Shown piece by piece: positions 48,275 to 62,623 of a stretch of 64,000 nt of DNA. The translations under genes were made by a program, and so were the position numbers. The stretch's first letter is position 1. The number at the start of each line of letters is the position of its first letter. The notes below the pieces were generated by a model. The model did no database searches, was not told where the DNA came from, and was given only the letters and a program-made list of their open reading frames with translations. Source of the stretch: Trematomus loennbergii (Eukaryota; Chordata; Actinopteri; Perciformes; Nototheniidae). The DNA is taken from NCBI GenBank assembly GCA_012861695.1, contig JAAOOA010000426.1, positions 169,501 through 233,500 of the forward strand. The letters are read 5' to 3'.

Positions 48275-49313
48275 CATGTTGTCAATAATTGATTGATGAG
48301 ATTTTACATTAATTTATATTAATGTTTTAATTACTTAACCTGTTAAGAAAAATGCTAACAGATTACTGCACCGAAAATCACTCACAAAACCTTATTATTT
48401 ATCTTTTCTGCACATCCATGACATCGATTCACATCGTGAGGTGACACAGAATCGATGGGTACCCTCATTATCACTGAATTATACGAAATTGCGACTTTAT
48501 AAACAAAAACAGACATCAAAACATGTGGCGCTAGGTAGCTAAAAATGCTAACATGGTTACCTTGTGTCGTAGTCTGCTCAAAAGTGGTCTTCAATGGCAT
48601 TAAACGATAAAAACGCTGCTGAAGTTAATCCATAGGTTAATCCAATGTGTCTGTGTCCCTTTGAAATGATTTCTGATAATCCATAAGCATTAAAACTGCT
48701 TTTCAGTTTCTAGATGTCAGAGCGAGAGATAGGTTCACTCTGCTGCAAACCTGCATGCGCGAAGCCCCCACCTTCTTGTGTTAACGTTGGAGTCTATGTG
48801 AAAACCCCCCTTCGATTCTATTGGCTCTAACGGTCAGAAAGAGATGTCAATCACCAAAATCGACCAATGGGTTCCAGAGAAACGGTAAAACCCCCATTTC
48901 CACCCAAATCACCTCAGAGGTGGAGTTTTTTTGGCTAAATCTCTCTAAAAAGGTCAAATGTCACTGGTTTTGCATCAATCTTGATACACGGAACTTATTA
49001 TATGTTGTACTTTGGATTCCTAAAGCTTTTAGTCTACTAACCCATCATCCAAGGGTAGTTTTCACAATAAGTAAAAAATAATTTTTGGACGGACACTAAT
49101 TTACAGTTTTTTACTATGTAAAATCTGAATTTTCTTTAAAATAAAAAACATCTATATTGTTCTGACTTTTCTACATCCAACTCACAGGTTTATCATTACT
49201 TTGAGAAAAAAGATTATTAATTTAACCCTTTTAGAAGGGAAGATATGGTCATTTGTTCTGGGAATGTCATTTTCGAGCCTGAGACCTGAAAAACAGGCTC
49301 AGGGCTAAACAGG
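48105..49313. mobile_element. piggyBac-like element, unit 3
   Basis: Copy of 4454-5667; TTAA at 48101-48104 and 49314-49317. Confidence 0.7.
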
Positions 49314-50127
49314 TTAATAACCTTTGTAATAGTTCCCCTATTCTTTATCAAGTAACATTTTAGATGTGTTTAATTTATTATTGAACATATTTATTAGGGA
49401 TGCTCCGATCGCCAATTTTGGGGCCGATCGCTAATCGCCGGAATCAGTATTGGCCGATACCGATCGCCGATCCGATCGAGTGGGCGGGGCCTATGGGGAT
49501 CTTCCATTTAAAAGCAGGGGTGGGGTAACTCCAGCCCCCTGGGCCGTATACGGCCCGCGAAACCATTTGGTACGACCCTCGAGGTAATTTATAAACACAC
49601 GCAAAAAAAAAAATTAAAGAAATCTAGACCGCAAAACAATTAAAAAGCGAGTGCCTGTTTTTCCTGGCCAAGGTCAGGGTCCTTGAACACAACACGAGCC
49701 TAACGTGTCATCACGTGGTATATGTCTGGTCTGACAGGGGTGCAGTTCTGACGGAGAGCACCAGAACGCCGCTCCGGCTCTTCCAAAGATTGCAGTACCC
49801 ATAAGGAGCCTTACACATGCCACAGTTTCTGCGTGGCTGTGTCTTTAGTTGAAAGCCCAGTGGAGATCTGTTCATCTGTCATACTGATCATACAGTCAAT
49901 CACTTTGTTGTTATTAGCATCTGGTTAAGAATACAGTTTGAAAGGAGAGTGATTTGTAAAATATCCATAAAGAAAAATTAAATCTGTTTCCAGTTCTGTT
50001 TCATATGGGTGTTGAGAGATGTATCTATAGAGCTCCTCATGTTGCTCTCAAAGTGCACCAGATTGATGCTTTAACTTCAATATTTAAAAACACATCTTCC
50101 CGTGGGAGCATGCCCCCCGGACCCCCC

Positions 50128-50360
50128 TAGAGGAGGTGAGGTCCCCCCTAGAGGAGGTGAGGTCCCCACTAGAGGAGGTGAGGTCCCCCCTAGAGGAGGT
50201 GAGGTCCCCACTAGAGGAGGTGAGGTCCCCACTAGAGGAGGTTAGGTCCCCCCTAGAGGAGGTGAGGTCCCCCCCTAGAGGAGGTTAGGTCCCCCCTAGA
50301 GGAGGTGAGGTCCCCCCCTAGAGGAGATGAGGTCCCCCCTAGAGGAGGTGAGGTCCCCCT
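50128..50360. repeat. 21-bp minisatellite, unit 3
   Basis: Same array as 6481-6712. Confidence 0.9.
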
Positions 50361-50766
50361 CCACTTAAATCATGTCCACATGGATAGTAAACTAAATTGC
50401 ACACATCTTGTGTCCATATCTTTCTGTTGTGGTGGTCATGCCACACCGTTGCACATTCACTGGAGCTTCCAAAAACACAACCAACATAAGTATTACATTC
50501 AAATGAAGTACATTATTCAAGTTTACATTAACTGTGGATAATAACACAATAAAACTCCCCTCTCCCTCTCCCTCTCTCCCTCTCTCCCTCTCTCTCCCTC
50601 CTCTCTCTCTCCCTCTCCCTCTCTCCCTCTCTCCCCTCTCGCCCCTGACAGCCTGTCAGTATCTCCTGCAGCTCACTGATCCAGTAATGAGTGACCCGAC
50701 AGTGAAGAATAAGTTCAGTTAGTTCCAGAGGTAGATCAAATAGCTAAGTGTGTTAGGTCTAACTCT

Positions 50767-52235
50767 CACTGATATGGGCTCAGAACAGTCTCATAATACA
50801 CACATGCACACAGAAGGATCCACACTTGTGTTTTTCAATGCACACACAAATGTGTTCCGTTTCATATCATGTAAATAAAATCCAAATACAGAAAAAAGTT
50901 TTACATATGTATTTTTGATCCTCACATATTTGTTTTCCGTTTAAAACCGCTGCACCTACAAACACAACCGCTTTCTGTGCATGGATCGCTGTGCATTCGT
51001 GTGTGGGTTTTTTGAGACTCCCCTGACGGTCACCCGATTCGTACTTGTAATTTTTTCTATCTATAGCCAATCAGATGTCTCCTCAATTCTAAGCCAATCA
51101 CATGAGCGCCCCCACGAGGGTAGATTTCTTGCGTTCATGACGTAGCGCTTCATGTACGCATTTTGCGCTGTCCGGAGCTGACAGGTCCATGGAGCCTGCC
51201 TGCAGGCGCTAATCTCAGGACACTTCCACTCTCAGTACATTGCCACTTTCCGAGCAGGAAATGCACGCAAATACAAGCCTTTATATTATTAAGGTACAGT
51301 GCCACTTTCCGAACCATTAATGAATGCTTGTGTACAAAAAACGGCAGGCAAAACCGTTTTAAATGTGTGTTTCCTGTATGGCGAATACAGCTGCTTTATT
51401 TATGTCTGTATGAAGTTGTTGTGAGTGTGGAGGGAGCAGCTACAGGTTAGCTTAGCCTAATCGATCAGTGCACTACGAAGCCAGTGCTAGACAGTGAACT
51501 GTCAACGGGGGGAGCCCCGCCGGTCATTATCGGCCGATATTCACTCTTAATAGTTTGATCGGTGCTCTCTATAAAGGCCGATCAGGAGAGCTGGATCTGA
51601 TCGATATGGACATAAACGCGAGTGAAGTTTTAGCGAGCTGCATGAGAAACTGACGGGCTGTCAGGAGAGAGGGAGGGAGAGAGGAAAAGAGATGATCCTT
51701 ACTCCCGTGTTATTAGCCATATCCGGTCATAGTCCGGTAATTACCTGCTAACGGAAACTCTGCTACACAATTCTTCTTATTATTATTATTATTGAAACAT
51801 GACCGGTAAAATAAATTCTGTCCGCGGAAACCCTGCTCCGGACAGCGCAAAATGCGTATATGAAGTGTCATGAACGCAATAAATCATACCCTCGTGGGGA
51901 CGCGCTCATGTGATTGGCTTAGAATGAAGGAGACATCTGATTGGCTATAGATAGAAAAAATTACAAGTACGAATCGGGTGACCGTCAGGGGAGTCTCAAA
52001 AAACCCACACACGAATGCACAGCGATCCATGCACAGAAAGCGGTTTGTGTTTGCAGGTTCAGGGATTTAAACGGAAAACAAATATGTGAGGATCAAAAAT
52101 ACATATGTAAAACTTTTTTCTGTATTTGGATTTTATTTACATGTATATGAAAAACACATTTGTGTGAGCATTGAAAGTGTGGATCCTTCTGTGTGCATGT
52201 GTGTATTATGAGACTGTTCTGAGCCCATCTCAGTG
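50767..52235. repeat. Long inverted repeat, unit 3
   Basis: Arms 50767-51178 and 51835-52235. The right arm lacks about 20 bp near 52150-52170. Confidence 0.88.
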
Positions 52236-53095
52236 TGTGTGTTGCTCCGCTCTCCGGTCCGTCACAGCGGGTGGAGCTGCAGGATTTCTGCTCTCACACA
52301 CGTTGCATACCGCTATTTTACTGTCTTTTTCGGACACCTTAAAATACTGCCAGACTGGTGAAGCCATTTTGGCGAGCTTGTTTTGCGCGCACAGAGAAAA
52401 GTGTCATGTATTTTACGTCATCATTTTACGTCATGCGATCGGCTCTCGCGATCAGCATTTTTAGAGAGCACCGATCGATCGGTAGAGAGTGAGTATCGGC
52501 CGATATCGATCGGTGGCCGATCGATCGGTGGCGATCGATCGGAGCATCCCTAATATTTATTCATTGATTTCTTTATGAATTATTCTCGCGCAATTTGAAT
52601 TAATCCAAAGTATTTGTTTTTATTTGCTTTTACACATTTAAAAAGAAAAGGTGAATAAAGAAGCACATTAAAACTAAAGTATCAATGTATGTCACATTTA
52701 ACCAACTAGTGCCTACATGCATGGGTAATATTTAAATCAGTACATTAAATGGCATATTATTCAATGTATGTATTTTTATAAATATATTTATTTTGGTAGG
52801 TTTGCTCTTCCGTAATAATTATAATAAGGTACATGTGTCTAATAATACTTACCTGCAGGTTTCGCCAACTCAAATTTAAGACTTTTTAAGACCTTTTTAA
52901 GACCACTTTGAATAGAATTTAAGACCTATTTCACGGCAAGAAAGTATGAAGGAAAATTGCTATGAAAGAAGAAATACGTCCCATAATTACTTACAAAGTA
53001 AATGTATTCATGTTCAACATAAGAACAATGACTGGACATAACAGTACAGCACTGTGTTAGCGTGTTAGACAAAAAGTGTGTGTGTGTGTGTGTGT

Positions 53096-53653
<558 letters not shown>

Positions 53654-53688
53654 TGACAAGAGCTATATTCAGAGCTCTGCTGCCTTGG

Positions 53689-53979
53689 CTACAATCTTTC
53701 ATCGTTGCTGTTGTATGATTGGTGTTTAACTACGGTATTTAGCGTCTGCAGCACCTCCGCTTTCGTAGACCCAAACGTCGCCCGGAGGTCCCCCGGTGTT
53801 GTTGTGGGAGCTGCTGCACTAGCTAACGCTGCACTAGCTAACGCTACATTAGCAAAACAAACGCAAATGTATTTTGCAAAAGGTGCAGCGGGCTTCAAAC
53901 ACGTTCCCTCCACTGATTTCAACCAAGCACTAAATTCGATGTTTTCCAACCAAATACGGTTGACCTTACACTTCCCCAT
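53689..53979 (-). pseudogene. hAT-C transposase N-terminal fragment, unit 3
   Basis: The encoded frame is the same as at 10015-10305 (MGKCKVNRIWL start at 53979). Confidence 0.65.
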
Positions 53980-54410
53980 ATTTATTTGTAAGTAGATTTG
54001 AAGATACATGAGTTTCTGACTGCCGCTAGCTGAAGCTTGCTTGCTAGGTTACTAGCTGGGTGTTCTCCGATAAGGGGCCGGGGGAAACAAAGTTAGTGAT
54101 TACTGGTTCCATGTTGATTTATTTCAATACAGATTGTTGGGGGGGGAACTGAAAGGCTCTTACCGTAGGCTACAGGTTACTTTGCAGCCCGGACATTTCC
54201 CCCAAAACACATCTAGACGCGATCGCAACACAGAAGTACCTTTCAAATCCCATCATTTTTAAGACCTTCTAAATCATATTTAAGACCTTTCTTATTTTTT
54301 TGGTCATATTTAAGACCTTTTTAAGGCCTTAAATTCTGATTATCAAATTTAAGACTTTTTAAGACTTTTTAAGACCCCGCAGGAACCCTGACTTACATAC
54401 TTTTAGTTAA

Positions 54411-55950
54411 AGGGGACCTATCATGCAAAATGCACTTGTGTACGTCTTTTCTACATGAATATGTGTCCCCGGTGTTCCAGGGAACTCACCAAGTGTCAGA
54501 AAACACAACCCTCTCTATTTTCCTCCATACCCAAATCTCTAAAAAAGGGGCTGCAACGGATCTGATAAAAACTGATCCAGATTTGAACACTTCTATGACG
54601 TCACAGAAGTGGCGCTACGGCTATTGGGCCAACTCTCCACCTATCAGGGGAATGTGGGGTTTTGACAGTTTTTGTTTTATTGTCATCTAAAAACAGATTC
54701 TATAATCAGGGGTGCACATAACTGGTACGCAGGTACACATGCACGGCAACAATCTGAAATGCGTACCATCACTTGTGTCACAAAGCCCATTTGCGTACCG
54801 ACGTACTTGTGAAGCTTTTCCAGAAGGCGGTTATGGCGCGTTTCCACTACAGCCCGCAGCCCGGTTTAAGAGGGCTGTGACGTCAGCGGCCCGTCTTTGG
54901 TTGCGTTTCCACTTGGCCTAGTACCGGCCGGCGGGTCCTAATTCACAGTTTTTCTGGCCTCATAAAATCGTGGGGCCAGGGCCAGAGACAACGAGGCTGA
55001 GTCGGGCTGAGTATGCTAAACTAGAGAGAGCGTCGCTGGCAAGGGGGCAACAACTACAACAAGATGGACATATTTGACCGTGATTTAATTGTAATACACG
55101 TTTCAAAATGATGAAGTAACAACATACTGATACCGGTTAGTAAAAACCATGAATTAATGCTTTGTCAAGTCTGCAGACAGACGGCAGGGGAAAAACCTTT
55201 TAAAATGCGTGTTTTCTAAATGGAGATTGGCTAAGCTAACGCAGTATATGCCCGACCGTCCACACTCACAACAACGGCCTATACAGACATAAATAAAGCA
55301 GCGACTGTATTCACCATGACACAGGCAGTCTGTGGTTTGTACTTGTTTACTTTTGTCTAGTTTCTGAACAGATATGAGGAGCTGTGAGCTCTGTGTGCTA
55401 ACAGCTAACGGCTGTGTTGTTTTTCTGGGGTCCTCTGAAGATCACGTCACGGCTCCGCCTACACTGCGTTACTATAGATACTGCCCCAGTTCCTAAACTG
55501 TAATGGAAATGCGCCATAAAGTGAGCCAGTCCTAACGAGGCCCAGCCATACCGAGCGGGGCCGAGCGAGGCCGTGTAGTGGAAACGCGGCATTAGATCAC
55601 CGGTCTCCGCGTGCTGTGCACAGACAGGGCTGCTGTTAACGTCGGTCTGTACAGCAGCCCTGCGCTAAAACAGCTGATCACAACGTTCACACGCTCCGCG
55701 GTCACGAAGCTCTGTACACCACTACCACCCCCCCCGTTGACAATCGCGAAGCTCTGTACTCAACCCACCCCCCCCTTGACAATAGCGAAGCTCTGTACTC
55801 CACCCCCCTAAGCACTTTTATTTCGAAGGCAGTCTTTCCAGACCGCTACCGTAATGCATAGGATATTTGCGCACCACAAAACAACGCGGATGCTGGCTTG
55901 ACTGTGTTTTCCGAAGTGGAGGCTGGCTTGACCGCATTGATAGGTCCCCT
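54411..55950. mobile_element. TTAA-flanked element, unit 3
   Basis: Copy of 10736-12276, with the Harbinger-like element at 54834-55591 and three minisatellite copies (55704-55809). Confidence 0.7.
54834..55591. mobile_element. Harbinger-like MITE, unit 3
   Basis: Copy of 11159-11918 with TTA flanks. Confidence 0.7.
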
Positions 55951-56111
55951 TTAACTTGTAATGGAGTATTTTCACAGTGTGGTGTTTGTACTTTTACTTC
56001 AGGATGTACTACCTGCAGCACGTGCTGATAAAGTATCTAAAGTGTTGTTAATGTGATAATAAAGTGCTACTGAAGAGTTGAAAGTGTTAATGGAGAGTAA
56101 AGGGAACAGAC

Positions 56112-56296
56112 CTGCTCTGTGTATCCGAAGCTGAGGCTGTAAAACAGCGTCCAGTAGTTTCTGGAGTCTTGTTCTCCTCTTTGGAAAGAGACAGCTCCTC
56201 CTCGAGCTCTGCTATTGTTTGTTCAAACAGAGCAAATATCTCTTCAGTAGTGAGTCGCTGCTTCTTCAACGACAGCAGCATTTGGACTTTACTCAT
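56112..56296 (-). pseudogene. C2H2 zinc-finger exon 1, unit 3 (2-bp deletion)
   Basis: Same exon as 12437-12623, with CT missing near 56168 (GGAGTCTTG for GGAGTCTCTTG). The frame changes after KEEN, before the donor. Confidence 0.8.
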
Positions 56297-56631
56297 GTTT
56301 CCTAGATCACCTTTTCCTGCAGACTCCGTTAAACACACCGTTTCTCTCTCCATCAAACTCTCAATCTGACTAGTGTTGCTAACGTGTTTCCAGCTAGCAT
56401 GCTAAGCTAGCTCCTATAGTCCGAGGTAAACGCTCCAAAAAAGAGCACAGAGTCCATTCAGAGGTTGATCCAGACACACAGATGATGGATCAGTAGTGCT
56501 GGAGCTCACACACACTTTCTCAGGAACAGAGATGCGGCTTTCACACCAGCGCTTTTCCCTTTCTAGCTCCGAGCTAGAGCTTTTCTGGTTCAGCTCCGGT
56601 TTCCCTTTTCTGCTCCCGCTTTGTTCACACC

Positions 56632-56755
56632 ACTCAGAGCCGGTGTAAGTACCATATGTGTTCCATGTGTTCGCCCTACCATATGTGTTCGGGGTCCGTC
56701 GGTTACCAATGACGTCACGCATTGGCCGTACGGTAACCCAAGAGGACATTTTACA
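56632..56755 (-). promoter_or_regulatory. CRE/CCAAT block upstream of exon 1, unit 3
   Basis: Copy of 12960-13083. Confidence 0.45.
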
Positions 56756-58302
56756 CGGTCAAATTCCGAATGTATTGAAACTCCAGACTCAACGTAAGAG
56801 CTTGAGCCTCTTCGGGGGATGCTAACATTTAAACATACACTTCATTATTTACTTTGTCCGTTATTATATGTAGAAGATATTACTTGTTTCTCCGTCATGT
56901 TGTTTCCATAGCAACAACTTCAAAATAAATAAATCTAAATAGATGTGTGTTCTACACACCAACATACGTTATTTGAACACCCCTCTCGATCGATTTACAA
57001 AAAATAAATAGTATGGCCCGCCCTAATACACCAACGCAGTTTTAAAGATATACATTTTTCAACACAGAATCATTTACCAAATTACACCATATCCAATCAT
57101 TTTACGAGTCAGAAAATGCTATCTGTTCATTGCAGTTATTGTTTATTGAATTAGATTACCATGAGCTCAACATAATTATGTAGAGTACAAGTCCACAGCC
57201 AAGAAAATGTTATTTGCATGTCATTTTATTTATGAATATGGAATTATGGAATTCTAACACTGGAGTTTGTTATTATTTACTATAACTTTATTATAGTATT
57301 CGGGTACAGCCCTACTGTACCTGAATATTCGTTCGTTGGAGTACTATTCGGGTTTCAATTTCGTTATTCGGATATTCGTTTTTTTCAAATTGAATTTATT
57401 GAAATCTCCAATATCAACGTAAGAGCTTGTGCCTCTTCGGGGGGTGCTAAGACTTAACCATAAACGTTATCGTTTACTTTCTCCGTCTTTATATGTAGAT
57501 ATTACTTTTCTCCGTTAATCTCTGTCACGTTGTTTCCAAAGCAACAACAACTTCCTGTCAACTGCGCTAACTCTCCTTCAAAATAAAAGCATGTCCATAA
57601 ATAGGAAGCCAAGCCAAATTACACTTAAGACGTATACAACTGCAACGAAAGTAACAAACACAATGCGATACCTTTTCAATTTCAAAGAACACAAATTGGG
57701 TTACATTAACAAATAACTATAAAACAACACTACTGTAGAATAACAAAATGAATGCCGTGAATACACCGAAATACACGTGTTGAAGCGGTTCGCTGCTGAT
57801 TACTACGCCCCCCTGCGCGGGCCGAATATTAGAATATTCGCTGCTGATTACTACCGAATATCCGGAGCCCGAAAAATGGTATTCGGGACAGCCCTAGGCC
57901 ATTCTGCTTCAGATTGTGGGCTACAGCCAGGGGCGGACTGGCCATCGGGACGTTCGGGACGAATCCCGATGGGCCGGTAGCCCGGTACCGAAGTGGGCCG
58001 GTCGGACCACTCGACGCGGCCCACTTCCCCACTCCGATCGGCCCACTTCGGTACCGGTGAAATTGTAATCAGCTTAATGCTTGGCCCACGAGTGAACGTG
58101 GATCGCTTTATTTAGTGATCGGATACGACCGGAAAAACATTCCATGTAAACGGAAAAGGGGCTGGGCCGGGAGAGATGAGTCGTCTCTTCCAATTGGAAA
58201 GAGGGCGAGGCCCGCGTCAGAGGTCCGCACTCATCAGACAAGCTCCCTAGCTTCGTTTGATGATTGATCAGTAAGTTAGCTAGCGAAATTGAGAAAGAAA
58301 AG

Positions 58303-58501
58303 ATGGAGAACAGTAAAAAAAGAAAGGGTGGGGCTGAAAAAGCCAGAATGAAAAAACGAAAATTGCTACAGGAAGAAGCTGGAAAATTTTCGAAAATCAC
58401 AGAGCTGTTTAGTAGAAGGGCTCCGGCTCCCAGTCGCAGTAATGAGGAGGAGAATGAGAAGGAAGATGATGAACCACAGACCCGGCATATAATGACAGCA
58501 G
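58303..58501 (+). CDS. hAT-A transposase exon 1, unit 3
   Basis: Intact copy of 14634-14832; donor at 58501/58502, phase 1, joining the acceptor at 58969/58970. Confidence 0.7.
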
Positions 58502-58549
58502 GTGCAGTGTGCAGGGCTGTGTTAATGTATGTTACTGTTAGCAATAGCA

Positions 58550-58563
58550 TTAATGCCGCGTTA
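58550..58563. other. Transposon-footprint-like scar in hAT-A intron
   Basis: Reads TTAATGCCGCGTTA where unit 1 has a single TTA (14881-14883). TGCCGCG equals the outer seven bases of the Harbinger-like inverted terminus, lying between two TTA trinucleotides. Confidence 0.6.
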
Positions 58564-58969
58564 GTTAACTGAGAAAACCGTCATGAAAAAGTTTAGCAAT
58601 GTTACGACTAGTATAAAATGCCCACGGCTGTGATTGACAACCTGGACAGCCAGTCAGAAGCTAGAATGCCAACCTAGAGAGCCTATCAGAACCTAGAATG
58701 GGCTGCAGGGCTGGCCAGACTATTATATTGTGCATAAGGTTAGATGCATTAGGATAGAGTCATATGCTCATGATATTCCAAGTTAAATTATATAATATTA
58801 ATATTATAATTTTAAATAATTATATTAAATAATATTAATATTAAATAATAAGGACACAGAGATTTGTGGCCAATTCACTATTGCATTCATTTTAGTGATT
58901 GACATTACTGTGCATGATATTGATATAATATTGGTAATTTAATTGATTGCTGATGTTCTTCTTATGCAG

Positions 58970-59132
58970 TTGACCCTGAGGAAAGTGAGACAGCTGCAGG
59001 GTCAAGTACAGTTCATCCTGAGGAAAGTGAGACAGCTGCAGGGTCAAGTACAGTTGACCCTGAGGAAAGTGAGACAGCTGCAGGGTCAAGTACAGTTGAC
59101 CCTGAGGAAAGTGAGACAGCTGCAGGGTCCAG
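58970..59132 (+). repeat. 42-bp coding minisatellite, 4 copies, unit 3
   Basis: Four units, all in frame with exon 1 and with Met 59158. Confidence 0.9.
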
Positions 59133-60970
59133 CACAGGAGAACCAAAAGACAGGGAGATGCAGACTGATGAAGTGAGCTTTGATTACTTTGCCCGGCCTC
59201 AGGCTAAAGATATAAATACATTTTTCGCATACCACCCTCAACAACCCCCAAAACAAACAGTTAAAAATATCTACAACAATAAAGATGGAATCAATAGAAA
59301 GTGGCTTACATATTGTGAGAAATCCAACTCACTCTACTGTACAGTATGTTTAGCGTATGCAAAGCCATCTGCAAATGACAGCTCATTCATCAAAGGAGGA
59401 ATGACATCTTGGAAGCATGTACATCAAAGAATAGAAGAGCACGAGAAAAACCAAGTCCACAGAGAAAGTGCAGAGGCATATTTTATGAAGGCTAGTAAAG
59501 CAGACGTAGCAAGCCTACTCAGTGGCAAACAAATGTCTCTACACAGAGACCATGTCAGAAAGAAACGGCAAGTCATGGAACGTGTCATAGAAGTAGTGAG
59601 AGTCATTGGAAAGCGTGGTCTAAGCTTTAGAGGCAAACAATTTGAAGCAGCATACACATGGGAGAAAATTGCTGACCATGGCAACTTCTTGGAATTAATC
59701 ATCCTGCTCAGCAAATACGATGTCTGCCTGCAGGAACATGTCACCCAATGTGTTGAAAAAAGCAAGAAGCTGCATGAGACTGGGTCTAAAGGCAGAGGGT
59801 CCTTTGTCACTCTGCTCTCAAAAACTACAGTGAACAAAGTGATCAATGTCATCAGCCACTTAATCCAAGAAACCATATCTAGGGAAGTAAGGGAGGCAGG
59901 CATGTTTTCTGTGCAGATCGACACCACACAGGATGTTACATCTACAGACCAGTGTGCTGTTATCCTCAGGTATGTGACAGATGTGGTCCACGAGAGGCTC
60001 ATAGCTGTGGTTGACTGTGAGTCATCAACTGGACAATATTTTGTAGAGCTACTGAAGAAAACTCTGGCAAAGGTGGACATTGATCTTCGGAATTGTGTGG
60101 GAAACTCAACCGATGGAGCGGCAAACATGCAGGGCCAATACAAGGGGTTCTCCACCTTGCTCTCCGCAGAGTCTCCCAACCAAGTGCACATCTGGTGCTA
60201 CGCACACGTCCTGAACCTTGTGCTAGGAGACACCACAGGTGTTGTGATAGCCAGTGCATCGCTCTTCTCACTTCTGAATGATGTTGCTGTATTCATCAGA
60301 GAGTCATACAAGCGTATGAATATGTGGGAGGAAGTGAGTGAAGACACACGACACAGACGGCTGTCTCCAATCGGGGAGACAAGGTGGTGGGCCAAGGATC
60401 AGGCTGAGCAAGATATTTGGGTGTTTTGGCAATCCTGACCGTGCCTTGTTTATTGACTTGGTGTCAACATTAACAAGGATTGAAGAAGATGACTCCATGA
60501 AGCCACATGTCAGAGCAAAAGCCAGGGGGTACACAGAGTCTCTCCTAAGGTTCGAGACAATACTGACCGCTCAGATCTTTCTCCGAATATTTGAAATCAC
60601 GTCACCCCTCTCCAAGTATCTCCAAACCAGCGGCATGGACTTACTGACTGCCCATCGGTTAGTAATAGGGACCCAAGAGAGCCTCAACAAGTATGTCAGG
60701 GGTTTTGATGAGGTGAAAAGAGCAGCAGATGCATTTGTGGAGTGGGCCAATGCCAAGCTGCAGGAGAAGGAGGACTGTGAAGTTGTGGTCCAAGCTGTGC
60801 TCCCAGAGAAACGGGTCAGGAGAAAGAAGGCCATGCCAAGTGAGTTGGCTGAAGATGAGCCTGTGTCAGACGCTGAGGCAGACTACAGGATCAAGGTCCA
60901 CAATGTAATTCTGGACACAGTCACAGAGAGCATTCAGAGTCGCTATGCTGCAAGACCTCATATATTTTAA
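58970..60970 (+). pseudogene. hAT-A transposase exon 2, unit 3 (2-bp deletion)
   Basis: Same protein as unit 2, and open across the predicted splice from exon 1. CT is missing near 60405 (CAGGCTGAGC for CAGGCTCTGAGC), just after the TRWW motif, so the frame stops at 60438. The rest of the protein (from KIFGCFGNPD) continues in another frame to 60970. The upstream part alone would keep the TTF finger, DUF4371-like region and both Asp residues. Confidence 0.82.
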
Positions 60971-61419
60971 TCAACCAGAAACCGGAAATAACCGTAACGC
61001 GAGTTTTTCTAAAACATAATAAATCCATGTGTGTCTCTGAGCCGCAGCAACACCGACTGATTCTTAAAGAGCGGGTCATTCTGTCTGTTTGTTCTGGGAC
61101 TGGAGTTGCTTGTCTCGGTTGCTGAAGCAGACTTTTCTCCGTGTTTGGTGTCTCTGTGCCGCTGTAAATTATGTTCCTTCAACTCTGTGTCACTCAGTCA
61201 CACACTGGTCACTCCAGTGGCGTCGCCTGTTTTTTCTTTAGCCCCGGACAAATTCTCCCTCAATATAATACATTAACCGTACTTCTTTACCTATAGGACG
61301 GCAGATTTGTAATTTCCCGTGTTCAGTGTTCAACATAGGCAAGCCAAGACACCACCAGACCAATCAGAGAGTAATGTTTAAACTTTAAACTGTCAGCCCC
61401 GGACGCGGAGATTCTGAAG

Positions 61420-61516
61420 ATGGACATTAGACATTTTTTCAATAAAAAAGACGGCAATACTCAAGTGGTGGCTCACACAACAACCCCAGAGCCACCACCT
61501 GAGCCAGGTGAACAAG
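61420..61516 (+). CDS. hAT-B N-terminal exon, unit 3
   Basis: Same as 17833-17929; donor AAG|GTATGT at 61516/61517. Confidence 0.65.
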
Positions 61517-62623
61517 GTATGTAAATGTCAGTAAACTTACAAGTTATGCGAACATGTAAGCAAAGCATAAATTACAGCTACGTTGACGTTACTTTGAATC
61601 GCGCGGGTAATCTAAACCGTTAGCAAGTAGCTATAGCGAGCCAGATATATTAAATAAACACTTTGTCATACAATATAAATGTTGTGTTTTTTAGCGTTAC
61701 CTGGTGATTTCAAAGAAAGCTCTCTGGGAAATGTTGACTTACTGTTCGACATGAAGCTAGAAGCTACCTTACAGTACAGTACACAGTTGATCCTGAGTCC
61801 TGTCAGTTAAAGTGTTTCATAGTTAGCTTAGCTAAGCATCAAACTAGCACTGAATATATGGATGTTATGTGACAGTATTTCTGAGGAAAAGTCAGCTGAA
61901 ATGGTGACATGCCACTGCTTTACTGTCGACAGCACGTTTGAACGTATTTGCAGCAGTAAATGTGGCTGTTTGGCCACTGACGTTGCCATAACAACACCTG
62001 AATTTAAATGTGCAACCTCTTTTTGTGACAGATTTTTGCATGAAATTATAATTCTGATTGATATTTCCTATTGACAGCTAGTTTCTATGTGAACATTATG
62101 AGATGGACAGCCAGCTAACAAGCTTTTTATATACAAAGATTTCAGATCAAAGCTAATCCAGTAGGGCTCCTGAAAGGGGACAAGGGACACTATGCTCCCA
62201 AATATTAAGCCTCGACCCCCATCTTAAAATTGATATGATCAAAAAATCTGCATTGTCGGAGGCCTTTTTCCCTCATTATCATGTCAAATTGTACAGCTTT
62301 CCTTAGTTTTGAATGCAGAAAGATGACTATTCGAGTATTACGTGAAAATGACTATATTAAAGTGTTAAGTAAATATATTAAGTGAATTACTCAAACTGCA
62401 TTTGTATAGGAATGATTCTCTCCTATTGGCAGATAACTACTAACAGTGATATCTACAAGAGGTTTCCAATGTCAATTTAACTATTTTCAATTGGTTAGTA
62501 TTATATTTTGTGACAGTGTGGTGACACTCATTTTAATGAAGACACATTTTTGTATCTTGAAATTCATTTATTTGACAGAGCTGGAAACTGATTTAAAATA
62601 CTTGTTTGTGTTTACCTACACAG

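Larger units (their letters stand above)
49395..52552. mobile_element. hAT composite, unit 3
   Basis: Copy of 5749-8875 with ATATTTAT at 49387-49394 and 52553-52560. Its right subterminal region has an extra GATCGATCGGTGGC-type repeat (52517-52545). Confidence 0.85.
57928..60970 (+). mobile_element. hAT-A element, unit 3
   Basis: Copy of 14259-17374; 5' terminus at 57928. The intron is as in unit 1 except for an 11-base scar at 58550-58560. Confidence 0.75.
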
